A stretch of 64,000 nt of DNA from AC-32 sp963716865 (GCA_963716865.1 CAVQUF010000002.1:124001-188000); one strand, 5' to 3'. Counted from the first letter of the stretch, positions 25,081 to 34,693 are shown. Notes: generated by a model not told the origin, from the sequence alone. Program-made: numbers and translations.

Positions 25081-26199
25081 GTGCACGCGACCTTCTCCCT
25101 CGGCCGGATCGCCGGCGTCGAGATCGGCGTCAACTGGAGCTGGGCGATCGTCTTCGCCCTGATCGTCTGGTCGCTCGCTTCCGCGGTCTTCCCCACCCAG
25201 AACCCCGGCTACTCGAACGGCGCGTACCTCGCGATGGCCCTCGTGGCGGCGTTCATGTTCTTCGCCTCGCTGCTCCTGCACGAGCTCGGGCACGCCGTCC
25301 AGGCGCGCCGCGAGGGGGTCGGGATCGAGGGCATCACGCTGTGGCTCTTTGGCGGCGTCGCACGGCTCAAGGGCGACCTGCCGAGCGCGGGCGCGGAGTT
25401 CCGGATCGCGATCGCGGGGCCGCTCGTGACCCTCGTGCTCGGAGCGGCGTTCGTGGCGGTCGCCGCGCTGGCCGGGCTCCCCGCGCCGGCCGACGGGGTC
25501 GCGGCCTGGCTGGGGTACATCAACCTCTTCCTGCTCGCCTTCAACCTGATCCCGGCGCTTCCCCTGGACGGCGGGCGCGTGCTGCGCGCGGCGCTCTGGG
25601 GGGCGAAGCACGACTTCCACTGGGCGACCGTGATCGCGGCGGACATCGGCCGGGCCTTCGGCTTCCTGATGATCGCGGGTGGACTGCTGCTGCTGATCGT
25701 CCAGGGCACCTTCAGCGGCGCCTGGCTCGCGTTCCTCGGCTGGTTCCTCCTCGGCGCCGCGGGGGCGGAGGCCCGCTACCTCGCCGTCCGGGAGGCGCTC
25801 GCCGGCCTGAAGGTCGGGCAGTTGATGATCCCCGATCCGGTGACGGCGGATCCCGAGCAGACGCTCGGGGAGTTCATGGACGAAGTCGCCGGAGTCGCCC
25901 GCTTCACCGCCTATCCGGTCGTGCGCCACGGCGAGGCCCTTGGTGCGCTCCCGCTGCGGCGCGTCCTTGAGACACCTCGCAGCGAGTGGGACGAGCGCCA
26001 CGTCGGGGAGTGCATGCTCTCCCTGGACGAGGTTCCCGTACTGCGCGCCGACGACGACGCCCTGCAAGGGTTCGCCGAGCTGGCCGAGAACGATCTGCAC
26101 CGCGCACTGGTGGTCGAGAACGGACACCTCGCGGGGTTCGTCTCGATCACCGATGTGGCCCGGCTGTTGGCCGCGCCGCGCGTGCGGGCTGGACGCTAG
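25081..26199 (+). CDS. Site-2-protease (M50, SpoIVFB-like) with C-terminal CBS pair
   Basis: 372 residues. About six membrane helices carry the zinc motif LLLHELGHAVQ near residue 68 and the third ligand in NLIPALPLDGGRVLR near 160. Two CBS modules follow (KVGQLMIPDPVTADPEQTLG to about 300, and ECMLSLDEVPVLRADDDALQ to the end). This is the CBS-containing subclass of intramembrane metalloproteases. By family it cleaves a membrane-bound regulator or signal-peptide remnant, perhaps with nucleotide sensing through the CBS domains. The substrate is unknown and no anti-sigma factor is adjacent. GTG start with no Shine-Dalgarno. Confidence 0.87.
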   Translation: MHATFSLGRIAGVEIGVNWSWAIVFALIVWSLASAVFPTQNPGYSNGAYLAMALVAAFMFFASLLLHELGHAVQARREGVGIEGITLWLFGGVARLKGDLPSAGAEFRIAIAGPLVTLVLGAAFVAVAALAGLPAPADGVAAWLGYINLFLLAFNLIPALPLDGGRVLRAALWGAKHDFHWATVIAADIGRAFGFLMIAGGLLLLIVQGTFSGAWLAFLGWFLLGAAGAEARYLAVREALAGLKVGQLMIPDPVTADPEQTLGEFMDEVAGVARFTAYPVVRHGEALGALPLRRVLETPRSEWDERHVGECMLSLDEVPVLRADDDALQGFAELAENDLHRALVVENGHLAGFVSITDVARLLAAPRVRAGR

Positions 26200-26205
26200 A
26201 GACCG

Positions 26206-26922
26206 CTAGCGCTCGGAACGCACTTCGAGGCGGAGGACGCGGCGGCCGCCCTGCTCCTGCGCGCGGATCGCCTTGGCGGCGGCCGCTGCGAGGTCGCGGC
26301 CCTCGACGTCCAGCTCCAGAGTCTCGCCGTCCGCGACGGTGACGCGGAGGCGGTGGAGGCCGACGGCCGGCCGGGCGCGCGCGAGGATCGGCTGGAGCGC
26401 GACGACCAGGAGATCGAGCACGACCAGGGCCGCGAGGATCCGGAAGTAGCCGTCGCCCTCGATCTCTCCCCAGAGCGCGGTCGCGACCATGGCGGCGACG
26501 ACTGCCGCGAGCGCGCACGACGCGGCAAACAGCCGCCGAACCGAGGTCGGGTCGTCCGTTCTCCGGCGGGCGGTCAGCCCAGCCACCTGCGCTGCTGCGA
26601 GCGCGAGAACCGTCACCGTGGCGAGCGTCTTGCCGAGCCTGTCCGAACCGTTGCTCCAGACGACTGCGAGGGCAAGCGCCGCGCCGCCCGCGGCGAGGGC
26701 GAGACCCCCGTACGCGAGGCGTCTGGCTCGCCCCTGGTCGAGCAGGATCGTGGACGGCAGCCCGACGAGCCCGTAGCCGGCGAGGAGAGCGGTCGTCGCA
26801 AGGATTCGACTCTCGGTCTCGCCGAAATGGCCGGCGAGGAGGATCCCGATCGCGAGCAGCGCGGACGCCGACAGGAGCCCTGCCACCGCCAGCAGCAGGA
26901 TCCGTCTACCCGAGCTCTTCAT
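26206..26922 (-). CDS. Hypothetical membrane protein
   Basis: 238 residues, family not recognised. Five or six hydrophobic segments span residues 7-185 (ILLLAVAGLLSASALLAIGILLA and others). A soluble tail of about 50 residues (HRLRVTVADGETLELDVEG, then AAAAKAIRAQEQGGRRVLRLEV) resembles a small alpha/beta domain. It is convergent with the M50 gene (6 bp between stops) and divergent from tdh. No catalytic motif was seen. Confidence 0.65.
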   Translation of the reverse strand: MKSSGRRILLLAVAGLLSASALLAIGILLAGHFGETESRILATTALLAGYGLVGLPSTILLDQGRARRLAYGGLALAAGGAALALAVVWSNGSDRLGKTLATVTVLALAAAQVAGLTARRRTDDPTSVRRLFAASCALAAVVAAMVATALWGEIEGDGYFRILAALVVLDLLVVALQPILARARPAVGLHRLRVTVADGETLELDVEGRDLAAAAAKAIRAQEQGGRRVLRLEVRSER

Positions 26923-27022
26923 ACATCAGACGCTAGAAGCCACCAGCGCCGGTGCCATCGCGGGGATTCCGCAACCGCAATCAGGCTCGTTACGGATGTC
27001 CCGGACGACCGCGGGCAGGACG

Positions 27023-28123
27023 ATGCAGCCGATGAGCACGATGCCGGCACTCCGGAAGCTCGGGCTCGAGCGTGGGCTCCACTTCGTCGAGTTGCCCGTC
27101 CCGGTGCCTGCCGCGGACGAGGTGCTCGTCGAGGTCGAGGCGGCGAGCGTCTGCGGAACGGACCTCCACATCGAGCGCTGGGACGAGTGGGCGCAGCGGC
27201 GAATCTCGCCGCCGCTCACGCTCGGCCACGAGTTCGCGGGCGTGGTGGTCGAGGTCGGCGCGGACGTTCGCCAGGTCGCCGTCGGCGACTATGTGTCCGC
27301 CGAGAGCCACGTCACCTGCGGCGTCTGCTTCCAGTGCCGTACGGGACACCGGCACATGTGCGAGCGGGCACTCATCCTCGGCGTCGACCGGGACGGTGCG
27401 TTCGCGCAGTACGTCGCGGTTCCCGAGTCCGTCGTCTGGCAGAACGACCGCGCGAAGCTGCCGCCGGAGATCGCCACCCTGCAGGAGCCGTTCGGCAACG
27501 CCGTCCATGCGACCAGCGAGCAGGACCTCGTGGGGCGCTCGGTTGCGGTGCTCGGCTGTGGCCCGATCGGGCTGTTCGCGATCGGGATCGCCAGGGCGTC
27601 GGGCGCGGCGGTCGTGCTGGCGGCCGACCAGGCCCCGCGCCGGCTCGAGCTGGCGAGACGCATGGGCGCGAGCGACGTCGTCGACGTCGGCGAGGTGAAG
27701 GACGAGGCGGGCTGGTTCCTCGAGCACCACGAGGGGCTGGGCTTCGACGTCGTCTTCGAGATGTCCGGCTCGGGGCGGGCGGTCGCCGACGCGTTCCGCA
27801 TCGCCCGGAACGGCGGCCGCGTGATCCTGTTCGGGATCCCGGACCGGCCCGTCGCGATCGACGTCGCCGAGACGCTGATCTTCAAGAACCTCGAGGTGCG
27901 TGCGGTGAGCGGGCGGAAGATCTTCGAGACCTGGTACCGGACGCGCTGGCTGCTCGAGAGCGGCGTCGTCGACCTGCGGCCGCTGATCACCCACGAGCTT
28001 CCGCTCGACGAGTTCGAGACGGCCTTTCGCCTGCTCGAGGCGGGGGAGGCGTGCAAGATCGTCCTCTACCCGGGCGCGCTGCCCGAGCGAGCGCACATCG
28101 CGGCGGCGGAGGCAGCAGCATGA
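27023..28123 (+). CDS. tdh: L-threonine 3-dehydrogenase
   Basis: About 366 residues of the zinc-dependent medium-chain dehydrogenase family. VCGTDLHIERWDEWAQRRI closely matches threonine dehydrogenases, LGHEFAG gives the second catalytic zinc ligand, CGVCFQCRTGHRHMC is the four-Cys structural zinc loop, LQEPFGNAVHAT is characteristic and GCGPIGLFAIGIA binds NAD. It oxidises threonine to 2-amino-3-oxobutyrate. The next gene, kbl, takes that product. Several in-frame ATGs occur (26996, 27023, 27032, 27041), and none has an ideal Shine-Dalgarno; I use 27023. The 3' end overlaps kbl by ATGA. Confidence 0.9.
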   Translation: MQPMSTMPALRKLGLERGLHFVELPVPVPAADEVLVEVEAASVCGTDLHIERWDEWAQRRISPPLTLGHEFAGVVVEVGADVRQVAVGDYVSAESHVTCGVCFQCRTGHRHMCERALILGVDRDGAFAQYVAVPESVVWQNDRAKLPPEIATLQEPFGNAVHATSEQDLVGRSVAVLGCGPIGLFAIGIARASGAAVVLAADQAPRRLELARRMGASDVVDVGEVKDEAGWFLEHHEGLGFDVVFEMSGSGRAVADAFRIARNGGRVILFGIPDRPVAIDVAETLIFKNLEVRAVSGRKIFETWYRTRWLLESGVVDLRPLITHELPLDEFETAFRLLEAGEACKIVLYPGALPERAHIAAAEAAA

Positions 28124-29343
28124 CCGTGGCTCCGACATCGCTGAACGAGCAGCTGCGGGCCGAGCTCGACGACCTGCGCGAGGCGGGCACGTTCAAGCAC
28201 TTCAACACGCTTTCCTCTCCGCAGGGGCCGGTCGTGGAGATGGCGGGACGCGGCGAGGTGCTCGTGCTGTCGTCCAACAACTACCTCGGCCTCGCCGCCC
28301 GGCCCGAGGTCGTGGCCGCAGGGATCGAGGGACTGCGCCGCTACGGAGCGGGAACGGCGTCCGTCCGCTTCATCTGCGGAACGTTCGCCCCGCATCTCGA
28401 GCTCGAGCGCGAGCTCGCAGGGCTTGTCGGGACGGAGGCGGCGCTCACGTACGGCTCGTGCTGGAACGCGAACGAGGCGTTGATCCCCAGCCTTACGGAC
28501 GAGGAGACGGTGATCCTGTCCGACGAGCTCAACCACGCGAGCATCGTCGACGCCGTCCGGCTCTCGAGACCCGCGCGCAAGGTGATCTACGGGCACTCGT
28601 CGATGGACGAGCTCCGGGAGGCGCTCGCCTCCTGCCCGCGGGGAGCGCGCAAGCTCGTCGTCACCGACGGCGTCTTCAGCATGGAAGGAGATCTCGCGCG
28701 CCTGCCCGAGATCGTCGACCTCGCGCGCGCACACGACGCGGCCGTCGTCGTCGACGACTCGCACGGGACGGGCGTGATGGGTGCGACCGGCCGCGGCGTT
28801 GCCGAGCACTTCGGCCTTCTCGGCGAGATCGACGTGATCACGAGCACGCTCGGCAAGGCGCTCGGCGGCGCGGCCGGCGGCTTCGTCGCGGCGAGCGCCG
28901 AGGTCTGCGAGGTGCTCGCGCAGCGCTCGCGGCCGCAGCTGTTCTCGAACGCGCTCCCGCCCACGGTCGCCTGCAGCGCGCTCGAGGCGGTCCGCGTCCT
29001 GCGCCGGGAGCCGGAGCTGGTCGAGCGGCTGCACGGGCTCTCCGAGCTCTTCCGTACGCGGCTGCGCGAGATCGGATTCCGGCCCCTCGACGGCGAGGCC
29101 GCGATCATCCCGATCATCGTGGGCGAGACGGAGTTCGCGATCCGCTTCAGCGAGCGCCTGCTGCAGGAGGGCGTGTTCGTCACCGGTTTCGGGTTCCCCG
29201 TCGTCCCCGAGGGAACGGCGCGGGTGCGTGTCCAGATGTCGGCGGCGCTCGAGCCGGCCCACATCGAGAGGGCGCTGGAGGTGTTCGAACGGGTAGGCCA
29301 CGAGTTGGGAGTCATCGGAGAAGGGCAGGAGGGAGGTTCGTGA
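28120..29343 (+). CDS. kbl: 2-amino-3-ketobutyrate CoA ligase (glycine C-acetyltransferase)
   Basis: 407 residues of the PLP-dependent alpha-oxoamine synthase family. SSNNYLGLA, ELNHASIVDAVRLSR, VVDDSHGTGVMG and TSTLGKALGGAAGG (PLP lysine in LGKALGG) are all present, as is FSNALPPTVA. It cleaves 2-amino-3-oxobutyrate with CoA to glycine and acetyl-CoA. Its ATGA overlap with tdh makes an unambiguous threonine-degradation pair. Its stop overlaps the ATG of the DUF1918 gene (TGATG), and GGAGGG at the end of kbl is the ribosome site for that gene. Confidence 0.93.
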   Translation: MTVAPTSLNEQLRAELDDLREAGTFKHFNTLSSPQGPVVEMAGRGEVLVLSSNNYLGLAARPEVVAAGIEGLRRYGAGTASVRFICGTFAPHLELERELAGLVGTEAALTYGSCWNANEALIPSLTDEETVILSDELNHASIVDAVRLSRPARKVIYGHSSMDELREALASCPRGARKLVVTDGVFSMEGDLARLPEIVDLARAHDAAVVVDDSHGTGVMGATGRGVAEHFGLLGEIDVITSTLGKALGGAAGGFVAASAEVCEVLAQRSRPQLFSNALPPTVACSALEAVRVLRREPELVERLHGLSELFRTRLREIGFRPLDGEAAIIPIIVGETEFAIRFSERLLQEGVFVTGFGFPVVPEGTARVRVQMSAALEPAHIERALEVFERVGHELGVIGEGQEGGS

Positions 29344-29558
29344 TGGCACTGGAACCGCAAGCACACGTAGGTGATCTGATCGAGATCCACGGGCACACGC
29401 TCGGGGAGACCGCGAGAACCGGAGAGATCCTCGAGGTCCTCGGAACCGGCGAGCACGAGCACTATCGCGTGCGCTGGGAGGACGGCCACGAGAGCATCTT
29501 CACGCCGGGCAGTGACGCGGCGATCCGGCACGTTGTCAAGGGGACGACTGATGCCTGA
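29343..29558 (+). CDS. DUF1918 domain small protein
   Basis: 71 residues matching the DUF1918 pattern of a small SH3-like barrel: VGDLIEIHGHTLGETARTGEI, then VRWEDGHESIFTPGSDA. Function unknown. The family is mostly actinobacterial and often sits near stress or CBS genes. Its start overlaps the kbl stop by one base behind a good GGAGG box, so it belongs to the tdh-kbl transcript. It overlaps the following CBS gene by 8 nt. Confidence 0.8.
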   Translation: MALEPQAHVGDLIEIHGHTLGETARTGEILEVLGTGEHEHYRVRWEDGHESIFTPGSDAAIRHVVKGTTDA

Positions 29559-30006
29559 CTCGCCGCAGATCTACCCGACGCTCGCCGGGTTGCGGGTCAT
29601 CGACGCCATGCACCCGGGCCTGATCTCGTGCTCGCCGAACACGCCGCTCCGCGCGGTCGCGCGGATGATGGCGCTCTATCGGGTGCACGCGATCCTCGTC
29701 ACCGCCCACGGGGAAGAGGAGCTTCCTGGCCCTGGACGCTGGGGGATCGTCTCCGACGCCGCCCTGCTCCACGCAGCGGAGGCCGGTGATCTGGACGAGC
29801 AGGAGTCGGCGTCTATCGCAGCCAGCCCGGTCCTCACGATCGCCAGCAGCGACGAGCTCGCCCGCGCCGCGCACCTCATGACCGAGCACCAAGCCTCGCA
29901 CCTGATCGTCGTCGAGCGCCGGTCGGGACGGCCGATCGGCGTACTCTCGACGCTCGACGTCGCGCGGGCGCTTGCCGGCTTCCCCGAGACCCACCCGATG
30001 AGGTGA
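29551..30006 (+). CDS. CBS-domain pair protein
   Basis: 151 residues formed by two CBS modules: VIDAMHPGLISCSPNTPLRAV to about 75, and ASPVLTIASSDELARAAHLM to the end, with SHLIVVERRSGRPIGVLSTLDV. CBS pairs bind adenosine nucleotides and act as energy sensors. No effector domain is attached. An upstream in-frame ATG (29512) would overlap the DUF1918 gene heavily. I chose ATG 29551, which follows GGGGA and gives an 8-nt overlap. Confidence 0.82.
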   Translation: MPDSPQIYPTLAGLRVIDAMHPGLISCSPNTPLRAVARMMALYRVHAILVTAHGEEELPGPGRWGIVSDAALLHAAEAGDLDEQESASIAASPVLTIASSDELARAAHLMTEHQASHLIVVERRSGRPIGVLSTLDVARALAGFPETHPMR

Positions 30007-30028
30007 ACGGAGGAAGGAGGGCCGACAG

Positions 30029-30682
30029 ATGAAGATCGAGGACGTCATGACCCGCGAGGTGGTCTCGGTGCGACCCGGCGTCTCGCTCAAGCAGGCGGCG
30101 CAGCTCCTGGTCGAGCACCGGATCTCCGGCCTGCCGGTCGTGGACGACGAGGATCACGTCCTCGGCGTCTTCTCGGAGGCGGACGTTCTCTCCAAGGAGA
30201 CAGCCGGGGTTCTCGCCCAGCAGCCCCTCGCCTGGCTGACCGGCTTCGACGTCGAGGTCGACCGGTCGAAGCTCGACGCGCACGTCGTCGGCGAGGCGAT
30301 GACGTCGCCGGCGCTGACGATCGAGGCGGACGCGCCCGTGAGCAAGGCGGCCAGGCTGATGAGCGGTAGGCGCATCAACCGGCTGCCCGTTGTCGCGGAA
30401 CGGAAGCTCGTCGGGATCGTCACGCGGGCCGACCTCGTCCGGGCGTTCGTCCGGAGCGACGCCGAGATCGCGCGGGAGATCCGCGAGGACCTGGTCGTTC
30501 GGGGCTTCGGCCTGGAGGAGCACAGCATCGAGGTCGAGGTCGAGGACGGCGAGGTGACGCTCGGCGGCAGGCTGGGCAGCCGCGCCGATGCCGAGTTGCT
30601 CCAGGCGCAGGTGAGCGCCGTGCCGGGCGTGGTCGACGTCCGCTCCAGGCTCTCGTGGCCGGGCGCAGACGAAAGGGGCTAG
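30029..30682 (+). CDS. CBS-pair plus BON domain protein
   Basis: 217 residues. Two CBS modules (EDVMTREVVSVRPGVSLKQ and GEAMTSPALTIEADAPVSK, each followed by a GLPVV/RLPVV strand) occupy residues 1-150. A BON domain follows (HSIEVEVEDGEVTLGGRLGSRADAELLQAQVSAVPGVVDV). BON domains bind phospholipid or other ligands, so it may link energy state to the envelope. A strong GGAGGAAGGAGG tract precedes the ATG. It closes the tdh-kbl cluster and overlaps the convergent tyrosine phenol-lyase gene by 4 bp. Confidence 0.85.
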   Translation: MKIEDVMTREVVSVRPGVSLKQAAQLLVEHRISGLPVVDDEDHVLGVFSEADVLSKETAGVLAQQPLAWLTGFDVEVDRSKLDAHVVGEAMTSPALTIEADAPVSKAARLMSGRRINRLPVVAERKLVGIVTRADLVRAFVRSDAEIAREIREDLVVRGFGLEEHSIEVEVEDGEVTLGGRLGSRADAELLQAQVSAVPGVVDVRSRLSWPGADERG

Positions 30683-32091
30683 GCCGCCGGCACGGCCGTC
30701 GGCGTCGCGGATCGGGGCTCGAGGAAAGGCCCCAGCGACTCGAACCGCGCCTGGAAGAACCGCAGGTGGGCCGGCTCGTAGACCATCCGCAACCCGTGCA
30801 CGAGCTCCCGCCGCTCGTACACGTCCGTGACGACGTCCGCGACGTAGGCTAGGTGCTCCTGCGTGTAGACCCGTCGCGGGATGGTCAGACGAACGAGCTC
30901 GAGCCCGTCGTACGGCTCGTCGCCGTGCTGGCCGGAGACGATGCCCCGCTCCATCGATCGCACGCCGCCGGCGAGGTAGAGCGCCGCCGCGAGCGCCTGG
31001 GCCGGGAACTCCTCCTGCGGCACGTGCGGCAGGAACCGCTTCGCGTCGAGGAAGACGGCGTGAGCGCCGACCGGGACGACGATCGGGATCCCGCGCTCGA
31101 GCAGGAGGCCGCCGAGGTACGCGCTCTGCGAGACGTAGTGGCGGACGACTGCCTCGTCGCTCGACTCGCGGATGCCCTGGGCGAGAGCCTCCATGTCGTG
31201 CCCGGCGATGCCGCCGTAGTGCGGGAAGCCCTCGTAGACGACGACGAGCTCACGGGCCTGCTCGGCCAGGTCGTCGTCGTTCAGTGCGAGGACGCCGCCG
31301 ATCGGGACGAAGTGGTCCTTCTTCGACGAAAACACGGCCCCGTCCGAGAGGTCTGCGATTCGCCTGATCAGCTCTGGCAGCGTCTGGTCGGCATACCCGG
31401 GCTCTCGCTCCTTGATGAACAGCGCGTTCTCCGAGATCCGCGTCGCGTCGAGGAAGAGCGGGACGCCGTGGGCGAGCGCCAGCTCGCGTACGCCGGCGAG
31501 GTTCTCCAGCGAGAAGGGCTGCCCGCCGGCCATGTTCAGGCATGCCTCGACGCGGACGAACGCGACTCGTTCCGGGGCCGCCGCCGCGAGGACCCGCTCG
31601 AGCGCAGCCAGGTCGACGTTGCCCTTGAACGGATGCGTCGACTCGGGGTCGGAGGCCTCTGGGACCGCAACGTCGATCCAGGTCCCACCTGCAAGCTCGA
31701 CGTGCTCGCGCGAGGTCGTGAAGTAGAGGTTGGAAGGCACGAGCAGGCCCGGCGCGACGAGCAGCCTCGACAGCAGGTGCTCCGCGCCGCGCCCCTGGTG
31801 CGTGGGGATCACGTGGCGGTAGCCGTATACCTCCCTCACCGCCCGCTCCAGCCGGAAGAAGCTCCGTGAGCCCGCGTACGCCTCGTCTCCCAGCTCCATC
31901 GCGGCGCGCTGCTCCTGTGAGAGCGCGGAGGTGCCGCTGTCGGTCAGGAGGTCGATGAAGACGTCGTCGGAGCGGAGCAGGAACGTGTTGTAGCCCGCCG
32001 TCTCGAGCGCGCTCCGGCGCTGCCGTTCAGGCCGGAGCGCCACCGGCTCGACGACCTTGATCTTCCACGGCGGAGGCAGCGTTTCCCTCAC
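30679..32091 (-). CDS. tpl: Tyrosine phenol-lyase (beta-eliminating lyase)
   Basis: 470 residues, PLP fold-type I. The order PTHQGRGAEHLL, AGGQPFSLENL, FLDATRISENA and SSKKD (Schiff-base Lys 258) fits the tryptophanase/tyrosine phenol-lyase family. Specificity residues favour tyrosine phenol-lyase: Thr125 in NLYFTTSREH (Asp in tryptophanase), Arg382 in RSMERGI (Ile in tryptophanase) and the tail LRFFQARF. Numbering is offset by +1 from the Citrobacter enzyme. It splits tyrosine to phenol, pyruvate and ammonia. The ATG overlaps the stop of a 76-residue gene (ATGA), so the two are coupled. Tryptophanase annotation is the main alternative. Confidence 0.8.
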   Translation of the reverse strand: MRETLPPPWKIKVVEPVALRPERQRRSALETAGYNTFLLRSDDVFIDLLTDSGTSALSQEQRAAMELGDEAYAGSRSFFRLERAVREVYGYRHVIPTHQGRGAEHLLSRLLVAPGLLVPSNLYFTTSREHVELAGGTWIDVAVPEASDPESTHPFKGNVDLAALERVLAAAAPERVAFVRVEACLNMAGGQPFSLENLAGVRELALAHGVPLFLDATRISENALFIKEREPGYADQTLPELIRRIADLSDGAVFSSKKDHFVPIGGVLALNDDDLAEQARELVVVYEGFPHYGGIAGHDMEALAQGIRESSDEAVVRHYVSQSAYLGGLLLERGIPIVVPVGAHAVFLDAKRFLPHVPQEEFPAQALAAALYLAGGVRSMERGIVSGQHGDEPYDGLELVRLTIPRRVYTQEHLAYVADVVTDVYERRELVHGLRMVYEPAHLRFFQARFESLGPFLEPRSATPTAVPAA

Positions 32092-32318
32092 GAGGCGTCG
32101 CGCTCCGCAGGCGCCTTCAGACGCACTCCCGCGAGCTGGAGCTGCTCCGCGACTCGCTGATGATCCCGGTCGATGACGCGCGCGATGCTGTGGGCGATCG
32201 CGTGGATCGTGGGGACGTCGCCTTCGGCCCGCATCGCCCGCACCAACTCCTCCTCGAGCTCGTGGCGGAACTCTGCCTCGCTCAGCCCGATCACGGCAAT
32301 TCCGGTCGTTGTCGACAC
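32088..32318 (-). CDS. Small helical protein coupled to tyrosine phenol-lyase
   Basis: 76 residues, family not recognised. GIAVIGLSEAEFRHELEEELVRAMRAE is followed by a predicted helix with HAIAHSIARVIDRDHQRVAEQLQ. It is charged and soluble, with no signal peptide or Cys. The GTG start at 32318 has an excellent GAGGAGG box 5 nt upstream, and its stop overlaps the tpl start, so it is a real gene. It could be a regulatory or assembly partner of the lyase; nothing in the sequence proves this. Confidence 0.7.
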   Translation of the reverse strand: MSTTTGIAVIGLSEAEFRHELEEELVRAMRAEGDVPTIHAIAHSIARVIDRDHQRVAEQLQLAGVRLKAPAERDAS

Positions 32319-32503
32319 GATTGCCTCCTCTCGTCGATCACAGCGTCGACCGGGGAGCGCTCGCCGGCATCAGCAAGTCCGCCGATCCGGTCAGCGGGGA
32401 ACTACCGAATCGTGGGAAACGGCCTGCAGGCGAGGTTGTTAGAGGCAGACGGTGCCGCGGTAAGGAGTTCGTAAGAGCGGGCTGGTCCCGCCAGAGCCGT
32501 AGC

Positions 32504-32516
32504 TAACATCGAGCCC
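32504..32516 (+). promoter_or_regulatory. TAACAT -10 box, leaderless spacing
   Basis: TAACAT at 32504-32509 lies 7 nt before ATG 32517. Upstream, GCGGG/CCCGC forms a small hairpin near 32478-32491, and CGGGGAACTAC at 32395-32405 repeats a word seen at 25032. No Shine-Dalgarno precedes the gene. Confidence 0.5.
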
Positions 32517-33444
<928 letters not shown>

Positions 33445-33455
<11 letters not shown>

Positions 33456-34587
33456 AGGGACCCGCGCAGCAGTCGCACTCGTGACGATCGCCCTGGCGGC
33501 CGTCGCAGCGACGGCAAAGCCAAACCAGGCTCTCGCCGCACACGGGATGCTGGTCGGTATCTACGACCAGACCCAGCCGATCAACTCGCCTGAGACGACC
33601 TTCCCGGCCCTGGTCAAGCTGCACGTGAAGATCATTCGCATCGGGCTCGACTGGGGTGCCACAGTCGCGACGACGAAGCCCGAGCATCCGATGGATCCGG
33701 CCGACCCGGCCTACAACTGGGCGCAGTTCGACAACGTCGTGCTCAACGCGCAGGAGCACAAGATCGAGGTGCTCTTCACGATCTACGGGACGCCGAGATG
33801 GGCCAACGGGGGCAAGAAGCTGAACCGTGCGCCGACGAGGATGCTCTACCTGCGCCAGTTCGCGTACGCCGCGGCGAAGCGGTACAGCGGCTCGTACGAC
33901 CGGGGGGACGGGACGGTGCTGCCGGCCGTGCGCAAGTGGATGGCCTGGAACGAGCCGAACAACCCGGTCTTCCTCCAGCCGCAGTGGAAGAAGGTCGGGA
34001 AGAAGTACATCCCGATCGCCGCGAAGAACTACGCGCAGATGTGCTCGGCGGTCTGGGCGGGCATCCACGCGACGAACCTGAAGGAGACCGTCGCCTGCGG
34101 GGCCACCGACCCGCGCGGGAACAACCGGCCGCGCAGCAGCCGCCCCTCGATCGCGCCGCTGACGTTCCTGCGGGCGCTCAAGCGCTACGGCCTGCGCGAC
34201 TTCGACGTCTACGCGCACCACCCGTACTACAACAGCCCGACCGAGAGCCCCACGACGCTGCCGAAGGCGAAGACGGTCATCACGCTCGCCAACATCAACC
34301 TCCTGACGACGCTCCTGACGCGCCTCTACGGGCCGAAGCGGCTGTGGATCACGGAGTACGGCTACCAGACCAAGCCGCCCGACCCGAACTTCGGCGTGAG
34401 CTGGACGAAGCAGGCGCAGTACCTGACCAAGGCCTTCGCAATCGCCCGCCGAAACCCGCGGATCACGCTCATGCTCTGGTTCCTGCTTCGGGACGAGAAG
34501 CGCCTTTCGGGCTGGCAGTCGGGCCTCATCACCGCCTCCGGAAAGAAGAAGCCGGCCTTCAACGCCTTCATGCGCCTGCCACACTAG
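33445..34587 (+). CDS. Secreted glycoside-hydrolase-like TIM-barrel protein
   Basis: 380 residues. The signal peptide (AAVALVTIALAAVAATA) is followed by a barrel domain. WMAWNEPNNP near residue 170 and LWITEYGYQT near 306 place two Glu residues as acid/base and nucleophile, as in clan GH-A (GH5/GH39-like). DFDVYAHHPYYNSP fits strand 6. The exact family is uncertain. A secreted endoglycosidase beside polysaccharide genes often trims or releases polymer. The TTG start at 33445 has a strong GGAGGGAG box. The stop is followed by repeat element B. Confidence 0.72.
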
Positions 34588-34612
34588 GGTTGTTGTGACC
34601 GGCCCTGTTGGT

Positions 34613-34685
34613 TCGACAGGTCATTTCAGACGCACGCGCGAGCAGAGCCCGCGCGTGCTGAGGACGGCAGCGCAAGCGCTGCCTT
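34613..34685 (+). repeat. Structured repeat element, copy B (plus orientation)
   Basis: GGTCATTTCAGACG (34619-34632) is followed by a 9-bp hairpin GCACGCGCG/CGCGCGTGC (34632-34640 with 34650-34658) and a second hairpin GGCAGCG-CAAG-CGCTGCC (34666-34683). It aligns with the minus-strand copy at 10712-10787 and keeps the CAAG loop while two stem pairs covary. A further small hairpin CCTGT/ACAGG precedes it. It fills the 106-bp gap between the secreted hydrolase-like gene and the glycosylphosphotransferase. Nothing else is seen there. Confidence 0.6.
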
Positions 34686-34693
34686 AGCGTCAG

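Noticed and set aside
30679..32091. Tryptophanase as the product name
   Set aside because: Tryptophanase has Asp and Ile where this protein has Thr125 and Arg382, and the C-terminal FF-ARF segment matches tyrosine phenol-lyase.
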